29,898 bases of DNA, from NCBI GenBank assembly GCA_002751075.1, contig NAOQ01000767.1:1-29898 (forward strand), written 5' to 3'. A program made the position numbers and the translations under genes. The stretch comes from Ichthyophonus hoferi (lineage: Eukaryota > Opisthokonta > Ichthyosporea > Ichthyophonida > Ichthyophonidae). The notes below the pieces were generated by a model, which had not been told where the DNA came from, ran no database searches, and was given only the letters and a program-made list of their open reading frames with translations. Shown in pieces: positions 12,801 to 27,047 of this stretch (the stretch's first letter is position 1; every line of letters starts with the position of its first letter).

Positions 12801-15800
12801 TATGTCTTTTTTTTTTTTTGTATTGCTTTTATATTTTTAGATTATTTGTATATTAATCTTATATGAATCTTATATAAATCCTATATTGTGTTTATACTGC
12901 TGATGCATTGTTTTTTTGTTTTCTTTTTAATTTAATTGGCCTTTATATGGTTTTAAAGCATTTACCCTTATGTTAAACTTAGAAAAGATGTATTGATATG
13001 TATTATAAGTATGTTAAATTTTTAAAATTCATCTTTTAGTCTCTTTCTTTGTTGAGAGCAAGGTAGCTTTCAAGATATATAATCATTGCCTACCCCTTAT
13101 TGCAATACCGTACTGGACCATACTGTTCCATTGATACATATGATACCATTTTTCTCCTTCCTACCCCTTTCCTTCCACTCTATCTTAGGCTGTGTCCTTC
13201 CCAGTTCTTCCTCTTCAAATTCCAAAGCCTACATCTGCACCCCAACAGGGTTTTCAGTCAATCCATATTCCTGTGAAGCCGGAGATTTGCGGGGACGCTA
13301 TGGGCTTTTAGCCATTGACACTAACAGTTGGACTTCCAAACATATAGCCTATGATCGGTTCATTAACCCCATTGAGACCTTAGTAGGCAAGAGTATAGTC
13401 CTGTTGTGTGGTAATAAAGATACAGTGGCCTTTGCTTGTGCACCCCTGAAAATGGGTAAGGAACGGCATTATCCCCATGTTTAATTTTTATATTTGGCTT
13501 TGGTTTTTAAGTTTTGTTTCTATGGTTAAGTTGAAACGCTGATGTCTCGAATAATAGTAATAAACGTTTTTCATTAGTTATGTGGTGAAGAAGTTCATAT
13601 TTTTAATAAGCCAATGAACATTAAATTATATTGTTGTTTATGACGGCAATCATAAACCAATCACACGTCGCTTAGATTAATTGCCATAATTATTAACAAT
13701 TATTAATTAATTGTTATAATTATTACTAACTATTGATTAATTGCTGTAATTATTACTAATTTTTGACTAATTGTTATATTTATCATAACAAAAGCAGAGA
13801 GTATAAATTTTATTATCAATATGAGCTAAATATGGAGTTAAGTTACAAATCAAAAATATTATAGCTCTCACTCTGGCCATGTATATACATACCTACTACC
13901 CCTTAAGTATAATAATAACTAGCATGTTTTATTAACTAATGTCAGAAAAACATAAACAATAATTCTATTTAAAAGCCCATTAAGGAGATTTACTGGTTTT
14001 TTTTTTTTCATAAAAAATCTGTTTCAAAAGGTCACTGTTATTATAACATTGGTGTTTAACTGGATAGGTACTGGCTTAAAATTTTAAAATTTTATTTGAT
14101 GGTTAGTGATAGTATAATAATTAATGATGAGTAATTATTAGATTGTCTGATTGGAACAAGTCTAGTACATTAGGGCGCTATTTATTGTATTGTGACCCTA
14201 TACTGGATTGGATTTAACAGGAGTCTATTACCTATCACTACCTCCTTTTAAAAATATAAAAGTGTTTAAGCGATATGTTTAATGAGTGTACTTGGACTAT
14301 ATATAGGTCAATACATGTAATTAGTTGAATATATTTATATATACGTTTTTTCTATATATTTGTAAACATAAAATAATACAGTCAGAAGGCCAAATAGAGC
14401 AATTTTTATTAATTGTATTACATGAAATTATATTACATTACATTACACTATCTTATATATCATATTGTACGCGNNNNNNNNNNNNNNNNNNNNNNNNNTC
14501 CTTTGAACTAGGTTTATAGCCCACCATGATTAACCTGTTATGTTCTAATTTTAAAGTGCGTTTGAATCCCACTGTTGTTAACGTTTGTAGTTTAAATTTT
14601 AATTTGTTTTACATTACACTGTATACACTGTGTATACATTTTTTTCATACATAATTTATATACTATGATTAACTTTATTTTAGTTTTAGATGGGATATGT
14701 GCCTTACTGCAATTAATTTTGAATCTTATTTCATTGCATCTTATTTTATGATCTTTGATTATAACATTGTATTATATAACAATATATATGACTGTATTAT
14801 CAGACTATATATTACCGTAGTATTACACTATAAAATAATATTATACTACACTTTGTTGTTACACTATGGACTTCTATATCATATTTTATTATTACACTAT
14901 GTAATCATACTACATAATACCATAGTATCCCATTATATAATAATACCATATTACACCTTGTTATTACACTACATATTATTATTTTATTACACTATACGTA
15001 CTATTATATTAATACAGACCCTCACCACCACTCTAAATCAACCATAACCTGTGCAGCTACCACTACCCACAGTACTTCTAGTGTAGATCATACAGAACAT
15101 AGCCACGTACATGCACCTAAACTCAAGTCACACAAAGAAGAAAAAATGACAATACACTCTACAAGTATGAGCCATAAATCAACGACTGTTATAAAAAGTA
15201 CTATAAAACATAATACTGCAAAGGATAAAGCAAAAGTCACAGTACATAGCACCGAAGGGAAGAAAGGGAAGACAATAACGACGGCTACATCTACGGTACA
15301 TATTACCAGTACTACCATTTCAAAAAGTACAGAAACAAACAGATCGAAGCATAAAGCATCGCCGACTACACATACCACACATACTACGCCCCATACTGTG
15401 ACATCTACTCTATCAGAAGACAAAACAGAGACCACTGAACATAATACAAGTGAGTGTTTATAGATAGTTTGGGAGATGAGGTAGTGGAAGGAGCAAGTAA
15501 AAAATAAATGAATTCTATATGTTTGGGACGTATAATATTATCTAGATAGACGTAGAAGTAGAGAGAAATGTAGACACAGAGATAAAGATAAAGATAGAGA
15601 TAAAGACAGAGATGTATTGTAGATGTATGATATCCATGTATGCATTGCATATATTATATATAATCACACATTCTATATGCATATTATATTATATTCATAA
15701 TTACACATTCCATATATTTATAATATATATAATCAACTAATCCTCTACCCTGCATATACCTACCTATTCTCTCCTCTCCCTTTACCTCCACTATCACAGC

Positions 15801-18800
15801 TCATCAAATAAAAACCCCTTCCATTCCTCCCTCACCCAATGATACGGAGCTATATAACACCAGCAATTACTTATTTGTTAATCTTACTGGTTCTGGAACC
15901 TTTATAGAAGGCTATATCAGGATAGAAAGGGGAAGGATGACAATTGATCTAGATTTTTCTGACGTAATTACAGCCAATCGTAACTCTCGGGTTAGAATAT
16001 GTGCATCTGAACCAATAGGATTGTGGTTAGGCACTAACTGGGGGGCCATTGATGATTCGAGTATCTTGGTAGGACAAGAGTAAGTGGTCATGAGTTTTAT
16101 AATATGATATAGTATTGTATGGTAGAGCATGGTAGAGTATGGTAGGGTATGATAGGCTAGGGTATGGCATAGCATGGTAGGGTATGGTATGATATGGTAG
16201 AGTATGATAGAGTATGATAGGTTAGGATATGGTATAGTGTGGTAGGGTTTAATAGGGTATGGTAGGATATGGTAGGTTAGGGTAAGGTATGATAAGGTAT
16301 TGTAGGGTAATGATAGGATATGGTAGGTTAGGGTATTGTAGGTTAGGGTACGGTATGATAAGGTATTGTAGGGTAATGATAAGATATGGTAGGTTAGGGT
16401 ATGGTAGGTTAGGGTAAGGTATGGTAGGGTATTGTAAGTTGGGGTAGGGTATGGTGTTATATGATATGGTATGTTAGGATACAGCAAGACATTTTATGGC
16501 ATATTATGATATGATATAGGATATTATTATATCGTATAGCATTCGATGATACCATAAAATCTGTTAATCCATTGTTTATTATTTTGTAAATATAGAAATA
16601 TGGACAACCCTCTTATACACATACTTGTATTCCTTCTACGCCATTATTATATGGATTAAATATATATCTGTTTGTACTTTTATTCATTCTTTTTTTACAA
16701 CTGTTTTATTCTCTGTTTCCCTCCTTCTCTATAAATGTAAAACCTATAATGTACCAACATATGTACAAGCATATATCTATATAAAACAATAAATATATTC
16801 CAAATCCTACATTGCATGTTATTAGTTCATATTTCATTACATCAAGATATATATATATATTATATAGATGAACGGGTATATTTTTTAATGCTATCAATAT
16901 ATACGTCTACGCTTACATAGTTGGTTATCAGAGTGCTTTATTTTTCAATTATATATATATTGGGGGAAAAGGAGAAGAATAAAGATGTAGAGAAACATAG
17001 AGTACACAAAGTAAAGCTAACACCGTCCTGCTATCTTCGCCTTCTCTGACACACCCTCCTATTTTACTTCCCTCTCTCATCCCCTAAATCTAGATGTGAT
17101 GAACCAAGCATGGTTGGTGGACGGTGGGATCATTGGGGAGCCTGTTCACCAATCAGTGACCATCCTTTCTGTGAGGGGTGCATTAGGAATGGCTCCTCCT
17201 TTCATACACCCTATATGTGTAATCCTGGGATCTATAACCTGGACCCTTACAGATGTGATGTAGGTGGAATATATAGATATATAGTTATAATAGTATAATT
17301 TAGCATAGTATAGTATAATATGGTATGGTATAGTATAGCATAGTGTAGTATAGTGTAGTACGGTATAGTATAGTATAGTATAATAGTATAGTATAGTACA
17401 GTATGATATGGCATAGTATAGTATAGTATAGTATAGTACAGTATGGTATAGTATAGTATAGCATATTATATTATATTATATTATATTATACAATATTAAA
17501 ATTTATTATTTATTGTTTAGAGTATTCTCCAAAAAAATATAACCATTTTAGACTCATTCTCTTGTTTTATTTGTTGTATTTTAGTGTAGTGTACTAGTAT
17601 ATGTGAATAACATTTGCATCTATTACAAGGATTAATACTGTAACTTTTTTCCCTCTCTCCTTTCCATACAGACTTTTTTACTAACTTTATTTTATTTACT
17701 ATCGTATATATTCATGCATACAAATACGTTTATACACACATACATATACTTATATATATATATATATATATAAACACAACACCCATACACATGCATTTAC
17801 GCACAAACAGTCAGGCGACATATCAGGCAAACTAGGACAAACAGCCTTTCTTCTTTCTGATAACCATACTATAAACCTGACATTATCCGATCGATTTCTT
17901 CCTCTTATAGACCGATTAGCAGGTAGTAGTTTAGTTATCACATGTGGGGCTAATATAGCTGTATGTGCACTAATGCAGTCAGGGTCTGCGATAGATAGAG
18001 GTAAGTTGGGTATCAACTTTTACGTTTATTTTCTTTCTCTTTCTCTTCCTCTCTCTGTAGCTATTATGGCTTTTGTTTCCTGTAATATATTTTCGTTTTA
18101 TTTTTAAAGTTTAAAGTTTATTATTATTAATTTTCTTTTTAAAAGCAATACAACTAATATAACCCAACTATTAATTAACATATAACCGTAGAGCTGTTTG
18201 AGTTTTGATTGCTCTTAAAGAAAACAATAAATAACATAAAAAATATGTAGTATAATTGCCTTATTCATCTATAAATAATTTATGATTAATCCAATAATCC
18301 ATACTATATGAATAGTGTTGATGGATGCCTGACCCACTTATTAAGGACCAATAAAAACATGCCCTAATATTAAATTCCATTCTAAAATAACCAATAACAA
18401 TAGCTAGCTAATATATTTATAATATTTATTATAGTATATATACATATTAATCTATATGCTCATAGTATAGTATAGTATAGTATAGTATAGTATATATATA
18501 TATATATTAACCTATATGTTTATAATATATATGATAGTACCTATTAAAGGATCTACCTAATATACATATACACCTCTTTTTCTATTTTTCTGTTTTAATT
18601 TACTGGCTATAGTAGTATACAACACTGAGAAACAGAAGAAATCCTTTGGTCTATTTTACTGTTATAAAAGTTATAGTTATAGGTAAAATGCAAATAAAGA
18701 TATTTATAGGTAATAACGAAAAAAAATTCTATTTAAAGGACAAGATTAATTGACAACTTACCAACAGAAAAAAAGATGATACTATTATTATTGGTTAATA

Positions 18801-21800
18801 TGATGTATTATATTGTATAATGCTTGGCTATTGGGATATATGTATTTTTATTTTAATGTCTAATTTCCAATTGGCGTTAGAGTTTAAGCACAAGCTCAAT
18901 CAAAAGTGTTTCTTAATTATTCTCCTGTGAAACTAGTTAGAATAATTATTCAGCTACCAATTCATTCCCATTTTTTTACACCAATTACATAAGTTGTGTA
19001 TATAACATAATATAATACAACGCAATACAGCACATTACACCTATATTGGTTTAGCATTTAAAATCTAACAGATGCATCTAATTGGACTATAATTTCTAAC
19101 ATAATCCCTATGGTGTTGCAGAGGTAGTGGAAGAGTTAGAGTCCATGGCGGTGAGGAGAGAGACAACTGAAGTAGGATCAATAGCAGCACACTATACAGG
19201 AGATATAAAGGGGAGGATTAGCTTTGAGGGGCAGGATGTACGTAGGGGTGGGTGTGTGGAGGCACTTGTATGGTAGTATTGAGTATTGTTGTTTTTTATT
19301 TGATTGGTTGGTATAAGCGGTTAATAGCATCATTGGTTAGGTTGTTGTAATATGGTAAGTATCTCATTCCTATTGGTGTTTTCAAAATTATATAAACCAG
19401 TCATGGGTAGGTTTCTGTCCAATCAGTAAACTGCTGCTTATATAGGTCTATGCTGTAATTAATGTAAGTTATGATTATGTTATACATATATAGAATTATA
19501 TTGTGAATAAGTATACATATATGGTTAGACTATATATATCTCCAGTTCATCTCATCCATCCTATATCTACTTTCTTCCCCTCTCTTGCCCCAGATTGTAG
19601 TCAGGCTAAACACATCCCAGTACCACCACCTACCTGAAAATTGTGTTAAAAAGGGATTTGAATGGTTTATCTCAACCATATACGATCACAATGCAACCGA
19701 TGCAATTGGTCATGATAAATGTATTCCATACCCCTATATGGTATACGATCCAACTTATGGTTGTGGGGAAGCCACGGACAGCAGTATATCTGGACCAATA
19801 ACTTCATCTAATCCAGTGTGTAAACAGTACAATGGTCCTAGATTAAAAGGAGAAGGATGTCTAGAGGCTAGCACAGGACCTATGTTAGGGGTCTATACTT
19901 GTAGTAAAAGCAGTTATAAGACAACCCCATCGGGCTGTATGGTAGGGGATATGACGGGAAAATTTGGTCGTTTGCATTTAAATAAACACGGTACGACTAT
20001 ACATATGAATTTTAATGATCCTTTTTTGCCTCCTTTTGACTTATTAGAAAGCAAAGGCTTAGTGTTGGCATGTGGGACGGGGAAGGACCAAGTGGTCCTG
20101 TGTGCTAGGCTTCGTATACGATCGGATAAAAAAGTAACTGCGCCAACAGGTAATGGTGCTTGTGTGTTTAATGTGTAGTGGGGGGGGTGGAAGACTATAA
20201 TTTATTGTATTCTATTGTATTTTATAATATTTTAATGTAATGTATTGTATTATATTAAATAGTTGTGTGTAAATAATAATATATCCCCTAATATATTTTT
20301 AATTTGTGACTGTTGTATATATATATATTAACAGCCAATTTTCCAATTAACCATCTTAACTACTCTTAGTCTAACCTACGTAGATTGAGCTGATATTCAA
20401 AATAAACTACGTAAATTAATTAGACAAAAATCTATTAGATAATAAAGCTTATACAAAACACTGCTTGGTTTGGGCTTGTGTGTGCTGCTCATTGAATTTA
20501 AGGTTAACCAATGGGGTCACATCTGAGGATTGTATTTACCCACAACTGATTGCAAAATACCACCATTAGCCCTACTACACACTATAATATTCTATATATG
20601 TGTGAAATACACTAGAATAATATATATATATATATATATATTATTATTGTTGATTAATAACTTAATAAAATTACTTTACTAGTTAATGTCTTGTATAATT
20701 ATCTGTACAACTATCTTTTAAACTATTACAAATTATTATATTATGATTCCTATTGGTACATTAATCTATGTATAATTATATGGTTATAATGTAAATTTAT
20801 AACAGGTTTTGATATACAATACCAATATTCAATTAATTTAAATTGAACTGTATGCCCCGGAAATGTACATTAATTGATAATAATTAAATCAGTAATGCTC
20901 TCTGATATTTTTTCATAACTATATGTTCTATTTTAGTTTACTCAAACACAATGCTATTAATGTGATACGTTCAGTTAACTATGCAGTATGATATTAAGTA
21001 TTTACTTTGTTAACCCAATTTATTTATATTGCATCACTGCATATATTAGATTTCAATTCGCTTATAATAATAACCATATAAAAATTTACAATTATCCCTC
21101 TATATGACTTACATTATTGAAGGTGTCTCCTATATAATTAATTAACAGTAGTTATCTCTACAGGGCCACATGCTTGTGAACAGGGTTTATTCTGGAACAT
21201 CAGTCACTGTGCTGGTAGGTATATCTAAGATTGCAACTGTTTATAGTTCCTTTCGCCCTTCCTTAAATTGACTTTACCAATTACTTTCAACAGTTAATTA
21301 ATTAATAATCCCGATTCACTTTACTTCAATAGTCACAGATTTAATCAATAGTCTATATGTATTAAATAGTTGTACATTTTTAATGCCCATTTAAACCAAT
21401 GAAAGCCTCACCTTTAACTCCTATTTTAATGCTGTACAATAACAGCTTATATTGATTTCTTTCCTTTCCGATTCTCATATATTTACAAATTTCCTTTATG
21501 CTATTATCCAGCTAATTAGTCACATACATTAAATTAACTTGAGTTTATTTGATATTAACAGCAACTCCGGCTATGATATATAGAAGAAAGAGATTTTGCA
21601 GGGCTATCTATTATAAGTCTTTATCACAATTATACTATATTATGTTTCTTTTTTCCTCATACTTATCTTTAAAATAATTTCACAAATTTATAAACAACAT
21701 GTTAAACCCGTTTGAAAACCATCTAAACCATTTTAAACAATACCTTCAACCTATTTAGCATGTGGCCATATGTGCCTTCAGTGTAACAGTGCCACCTCCT

Positions 21801-24800
21801 GTAATGTCTGTGTGGATACCTACCATGAAACAAACAACAGTAATAACTGCAACTGTCCTTCCTTCACCCTGGACAGTGGCCAGCAATGTGTCCCCCATAC
21901 CTTATCTAGCTCCATCACTAACGACAACAAACATAATAATAATAGCAATAGTAACAAACCACTGGGATCAATTAGTGGGAGGGATGTTACTTCTATATAT
22001 GGGGCGATAGAGGATGGTAGGGTTGGCTATGTGAGGTTACTAGGGGCAACAGCAGGGGAACATCATGGATATACAGTACAAATGTACTTGAACTTCACTG
22101 CTTCAGACAAGAATATGATGATTGATTTGGAACACTGTTTGGAAGGGACCGTAACTTGGGGAATATATGACAAGTGGAATAGAAAGGGGACTACATGGAG
22201 TGTAAGTTATTGTTAAGGTATACAGAAAAGAGAAAGAGAACGGGATAGATGGATAGATATGCATGAGAATATGGATATGTATGTAAACATATGCACATAC
22301 GTATGTTTATATATGTCTATGCATATGTTTATAGACTTATTTATCTGTATATATATATGTTCATATTATTATATATTGTTATATTTAATGATTTATTTTT
22401 TATATTTAACATTATATTTTTTTAGATATTCCAAGATAATGTTATTTAATAGAAAGAGATAAATATAATTCTTATAAGACCATGTAAAAATAAAGGAAGA
22501 GTAAGTTGGGCACTGGGTTCAAATAATAATAATAATAATAATATAGAGATATAAGCAATAGTAATAGTAACAGTACAATAAAGTATTAATCCTATTAAAT
22601 ATATATATATATATTATCATTAACAAATATACATGTAATACATTCATACACCCTTTCTCATTTCTGCACTCCTCTTTCTACTCCCTATAGGTAACTGGGT
22701 CCAATAAAGATCCGTCTAGTAGTGTATGTGGTACCACGCACGTGGGAAAACGGTATGATCCAACAGTTGCCTGTTCACAGTTTAGCAATAGTCCTTATTG
22801 TGATCAGTGTGTACACGAGATTAATAGCCATAAATATAAATGCAGTCCAGCACAATACAATCCAGATCCCTGGGCTTGTGAGGTTGGAGATATGTCGGGA
22901 AAATATGGGGACTTTTCCATTGACAAAACGACAAAATCTATAACACAGAATTATAAAGACCATGCCTTGCCCTTACAGGATTTGATAGGAAAGGCTGTAG
23001 TATTTATGTGTTCTAAAGGCCCTGCCTTTTGTATGCAGTTACGTACTAATTCTACACAGTTCATTGATGACCAAATCAAATCGCATCATCTTAATCCAAG
23101 GAATAGTTTTAATAGGTTTACTGGATTGGACCAGTTTAATTATTTTGACTATTTTAGCCATTGGATCCAATTGAATGATTATAATCTTTTGGACGTTGTC
23201 GCTGGTGGTGGGAGGGAAAGGGTGAGAAGGGGCAAGAGAGACAATCACAATCACGCTAAGATAGACTATATGATAGCCAATTTTGGTAATGGAATTATCG
23301 GAAATTTGACGTTTCAAAAACATCAACTACTATTGGTTATAGAAAGTATGGCTAAAAATATTACTAAAAACATTCCTGATGAGTGCAATGATCAATGGGA
23401 ACTCGCAATCTATGATTCCTGGACCAATCATAAGCTTCAATCTGGTTGGAATCAAGAATGTAGTGCAGATCTTATTGGCCGCCGTCTAGATCCTGGTGCC
23501 GCCTGCTCCAATGAGACCAATAATGATATCTGCACTTCCTATGTAAGTATTATGATTGAATATTGGAAGATCAAAAAAACACGGTTTAATAAGTTAGAGA
23601 GAGGCTGAAAAACTGTTGCTAACTGGCTTGCAAATGATCGCACTTTACTTTTTAATTAGTATATTTTCTTTCTTTCTTTTCTTCTTTCTTTTTTTCTTTC
23701 TTTTTCTCTTATTCTCTTTCTCTCTCTCCTTTTTTCTTACTTACGTATATATTATTATACTCACCTATATATTATCCAATATACACAAGCCTCTACAGCC
23801 ACATATAGATAGACGTTCGCATGAACACGCCCAAGAGGTCATAGGCTGCGTACCACCTAGTAGCGTTGCCAAGACAACCAAAAAAAAATACACGTGCGAC
23901 CCACGTGCTTATGCCATTAACCCTTACATATGTGAAGTAGGAGATCTTAGTGGTCGATATGGAACGGTTGAAATTAAAAAGGATACAGGCCAATCACAAG
24001 TTTATAAGCATCATGATCATCTATTACCATCTATCACTTTTCTGAAGGGAAAAAGTGTGGTTTTAAGTTGTGGAACAAAAATAAAAGTTAGGTTTTGTGC
24101 ACAGTTGGTACAGAAGGTGAAAAAAAGTAAGTATAAAACTACATATATTATATATATTATATAGATTATATATGCAGCATAATAGATTACATGATATAGG
24201 TCTATTTAAATGTAGCATAATACATAACTGTAACTATAATTATATATACCATACATATTTTATATTGTGCATGATTTTCAATCAATTGTGTTAATTTTTA
24301 TGTATAACTAAAAAATATTAAGTCTCTATGCTAATGGGTTTACGTTAATAAATTTAATATGGCCCACATATACCCTGGAAAAATTGAACACTTCACAGTA
24401 GATTTAATTCCAGCGGCTTCAAGACTACATATATATTGCACTAGTAAACATTTCAAGATATATAACCACCTTTAAGTATATTCAACCGTAATTAAGCCCC
24501 CCTAACTAGGTAAATGCTATTAAAAATTTATTTATTACAATATATAAGAACCTATACTAACACACAACAACACACACAGAACCTATATCTAAGACATGCT
24601 CAGCATATTGCAACAAGTGTGATGGGGAAAAAAATGAAATGCATTGCACCAGCTGCCTACCCTCGTTTCTATTGGCTGATAATCAGTGTATGTGTCCTTC
24701 AGGAAAATTTGTGGATAAAACCAACGCCAAATGTGTATCTTGCACACATTGTGCTGATGGGAAATATGAAGAGAGTGCATGTGGCAATCAAACAGACACA

Positions 24801-27011
24801 GTGTGTAAAAGTATGTAGGACCCCTCTTACCCTTTCTTTTAATGCAATGCACTGATTGGCTTGCTATTTTATAATTAACCAATTATTTTTGACTTTTTTC
24901 TTTCTTTTTTATTCTTAAATTTAAAATTTATACTTGTATGTCTTTTGATTGACTTACAGATCTGGTTAATTTGCATTATTCTTATATTATTTTTAGGATT
25001 ACTTTTGGGTTTTTTATATTATTGTTTTTATAATTTTTATAATTGTACGCTTATTAATTTAACTGGATTTCATTTCCTACCTGTTTATTCTTATCTACCT
25101 TATTCCCTCTCAAGGTTGTTATAATATTATCGAGGCACTAAATATTATTATAAAGACCTTCAGGGGAGTATTACAGAGAGTATAGGGATGTAAGGTGGGC
25201 AAGATTGTTGTAGAAGTGTGTATTATATTATTATGAGAGAGATAGATATAATGGTCATTCTTCTACAGGTCCATATCCATACACTGGCACTATCTTATAG
25301 TTAACTCCCTTCATCATTCCAAGATGTTTACTCACCCTACAGGCCGTAGTAGTAATTCCCCTATAACCTATAGCTACGTCTTTTATAACTTTAACTTTTT
25401 TATTGACCAATGACATCTTATGGCTAACTGAATCTAAATAACTAGACTAACCACTTTTTAAACCATAGCTAAATTGATTGGTTGACACAGTCTTATTGAC
25501 CCTCCCTATTGGCTCTTCTTAACCCATTTCTTTTTACCATCAATTACATCTTTAATTTATTGCTAGTTTTAGCCTATATTACACTTTATTACACTATATT
25601 ATACTCTATTATACCCTCCTATACTCTGCACAGAATGCCCACCATCAGACCACTGCCCTGATAGCCGGGTTATTTGTAAAGAAAAGGAAGAGACTATGTG
25701 TAGGAAGGGGAAGTGTGACAAAGGCTATTATAACGATGATAGTGTGCCTGCCTCCCACTGTATGGCCTGTCCATACAGCTGTACTTCCTGTGCTCTTAAA
25801 AGTCTTTGTTTTTCATGCCAATATGGTTACACTCTATTGAGGAATCAGTGCCACTGTGTCCAGCATGACAAATGTCAGGGTAAGTTGATTGGGGTTTTTT
25901 AATCTCAATTTTAAAATTTTAAAATATTAAAATATTGATTTTCTCATTTATAATTGGCAAATCCTGTTGCTAATAGTTAATACCATATCTTTTAATGGTC
26001 AACATGTAATTACTTATGCCAACCCTTAGATATTATATATACTTTATAGCCATATTAAGCAGTGAACATAAAACTAGTGTTTTTCTTCTAAAGAAGCATA
26101 CTATCCACTACTTTCCTATCTATTTTTCTGCTTATCAAACCATGTACTGTCCAGTGTCTAAGATATTATTATATCATTTTCAATCTTGTTACTTTTAATT
26201 ATGGTGTACCTTTTCCAATTATTTAATTATCAAAATCGTTTTTTTTTTGCAGTTTTATTTCTTTCTCATAAATAGAAGAATGGTTACACTAACATAGGCT
26301 CTGGATTATTTCTTATTGTAGGGTATTACCTAATATGGATGGCATATTAGATTAGGGAGATAGTAATTACGGAATATTGGCTATTATGATATGTTGTCTA
26401 TTATGATATGTTGTCCATTATAAAATAGTAATTATAATACACTGTCTACTAATATGGATTAGTTCTAATAGAAATAAATAAAATGTTAGGATATTACATC
26501 TCATGAAGTATTTCCTACTATAGTGTATGACTTAGTGCAATATATTACTTATTACAGTATATCACTAATTTTAATATATGTTTATCATTTATCGTATAAA
26601 AATACTTAGTATAGTATACACTATTAATTGTAATATATCACTTACTATGGTGTATCACCAATTGTAATATATCAATTATTATGGTATATCACTTGATGTA
26701 AGATATTGCTTAATATTTACTTCACTTTCCAACACTAGATATTTATAGTGGATTATTTTACTACATATTGTCTTGTACAATAGATAGTGCGTAAGTCAAG
26801 TATATTATAGGCTAATACGCGTGTGATTTGTTTTTATTTTTTATTTTCATTTTTCATTTTTATTACTGTTATTATTATTATGTGTACATGATTATTTATA
26901 TCTGTGGGCAACGGTAAGTATAATCAGAGTGATTTCCACTTTATTATGTTATGTTAATGCTAATTAAATCTATATATGATATGTTATTATCATTTTTATG
27001 TTAACCATAGT

Positions 27012-27047
<36 letters not shown>

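Larger units (their letters stand above)
15865..17985 (+). other. SOD-like domain 3
   Basis: Exons 7-9, residues about 586-770. NYLFVNLTGSGTFIEGYI; MTIDLDFSDV with no intron before it, unlike domains 1, 2 and 4; PIGLWLGTNWG; disulfide Cys in GQECDEP; GGRWDHWGAC; PYMC...YRCDVGDISGKLG; SLVITCGANIAVCAL. Introns fall inside the domain in phase 2 (16079/17094) and phase 1 (17263/17815). The second splits the codon of the Gly in VGD. No canonical copper-ligand His is kept. Confidence 0.82.

Noticed and set aside
15088-15435. A 115-codon minus-strand frame, Val/Cys-rich and membrane-like
   Set aside because: It is antisense to the His/Thr/Ser linker exon; its hydrophobicity is a mirror of the Thr/Lys codons. 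The plus frame joins neighbours in phase on both sides.
15912-16487. A 191-codon minus-strand frame rich in Tyr, Pro, Thr, His and Leu
   Set aside because: It overlaps the G-rich intronic minisatellite and the exon 7 antisense strand; the plus-strand exon fits domain 3 in phase.
9892-24110. Calling the gene an active superoxide dismutase
   Set aside because: The fold signatures are present but no domain keeps the copper-ligand His set or the Arg near the active site, so enzymatic activity is not supported.
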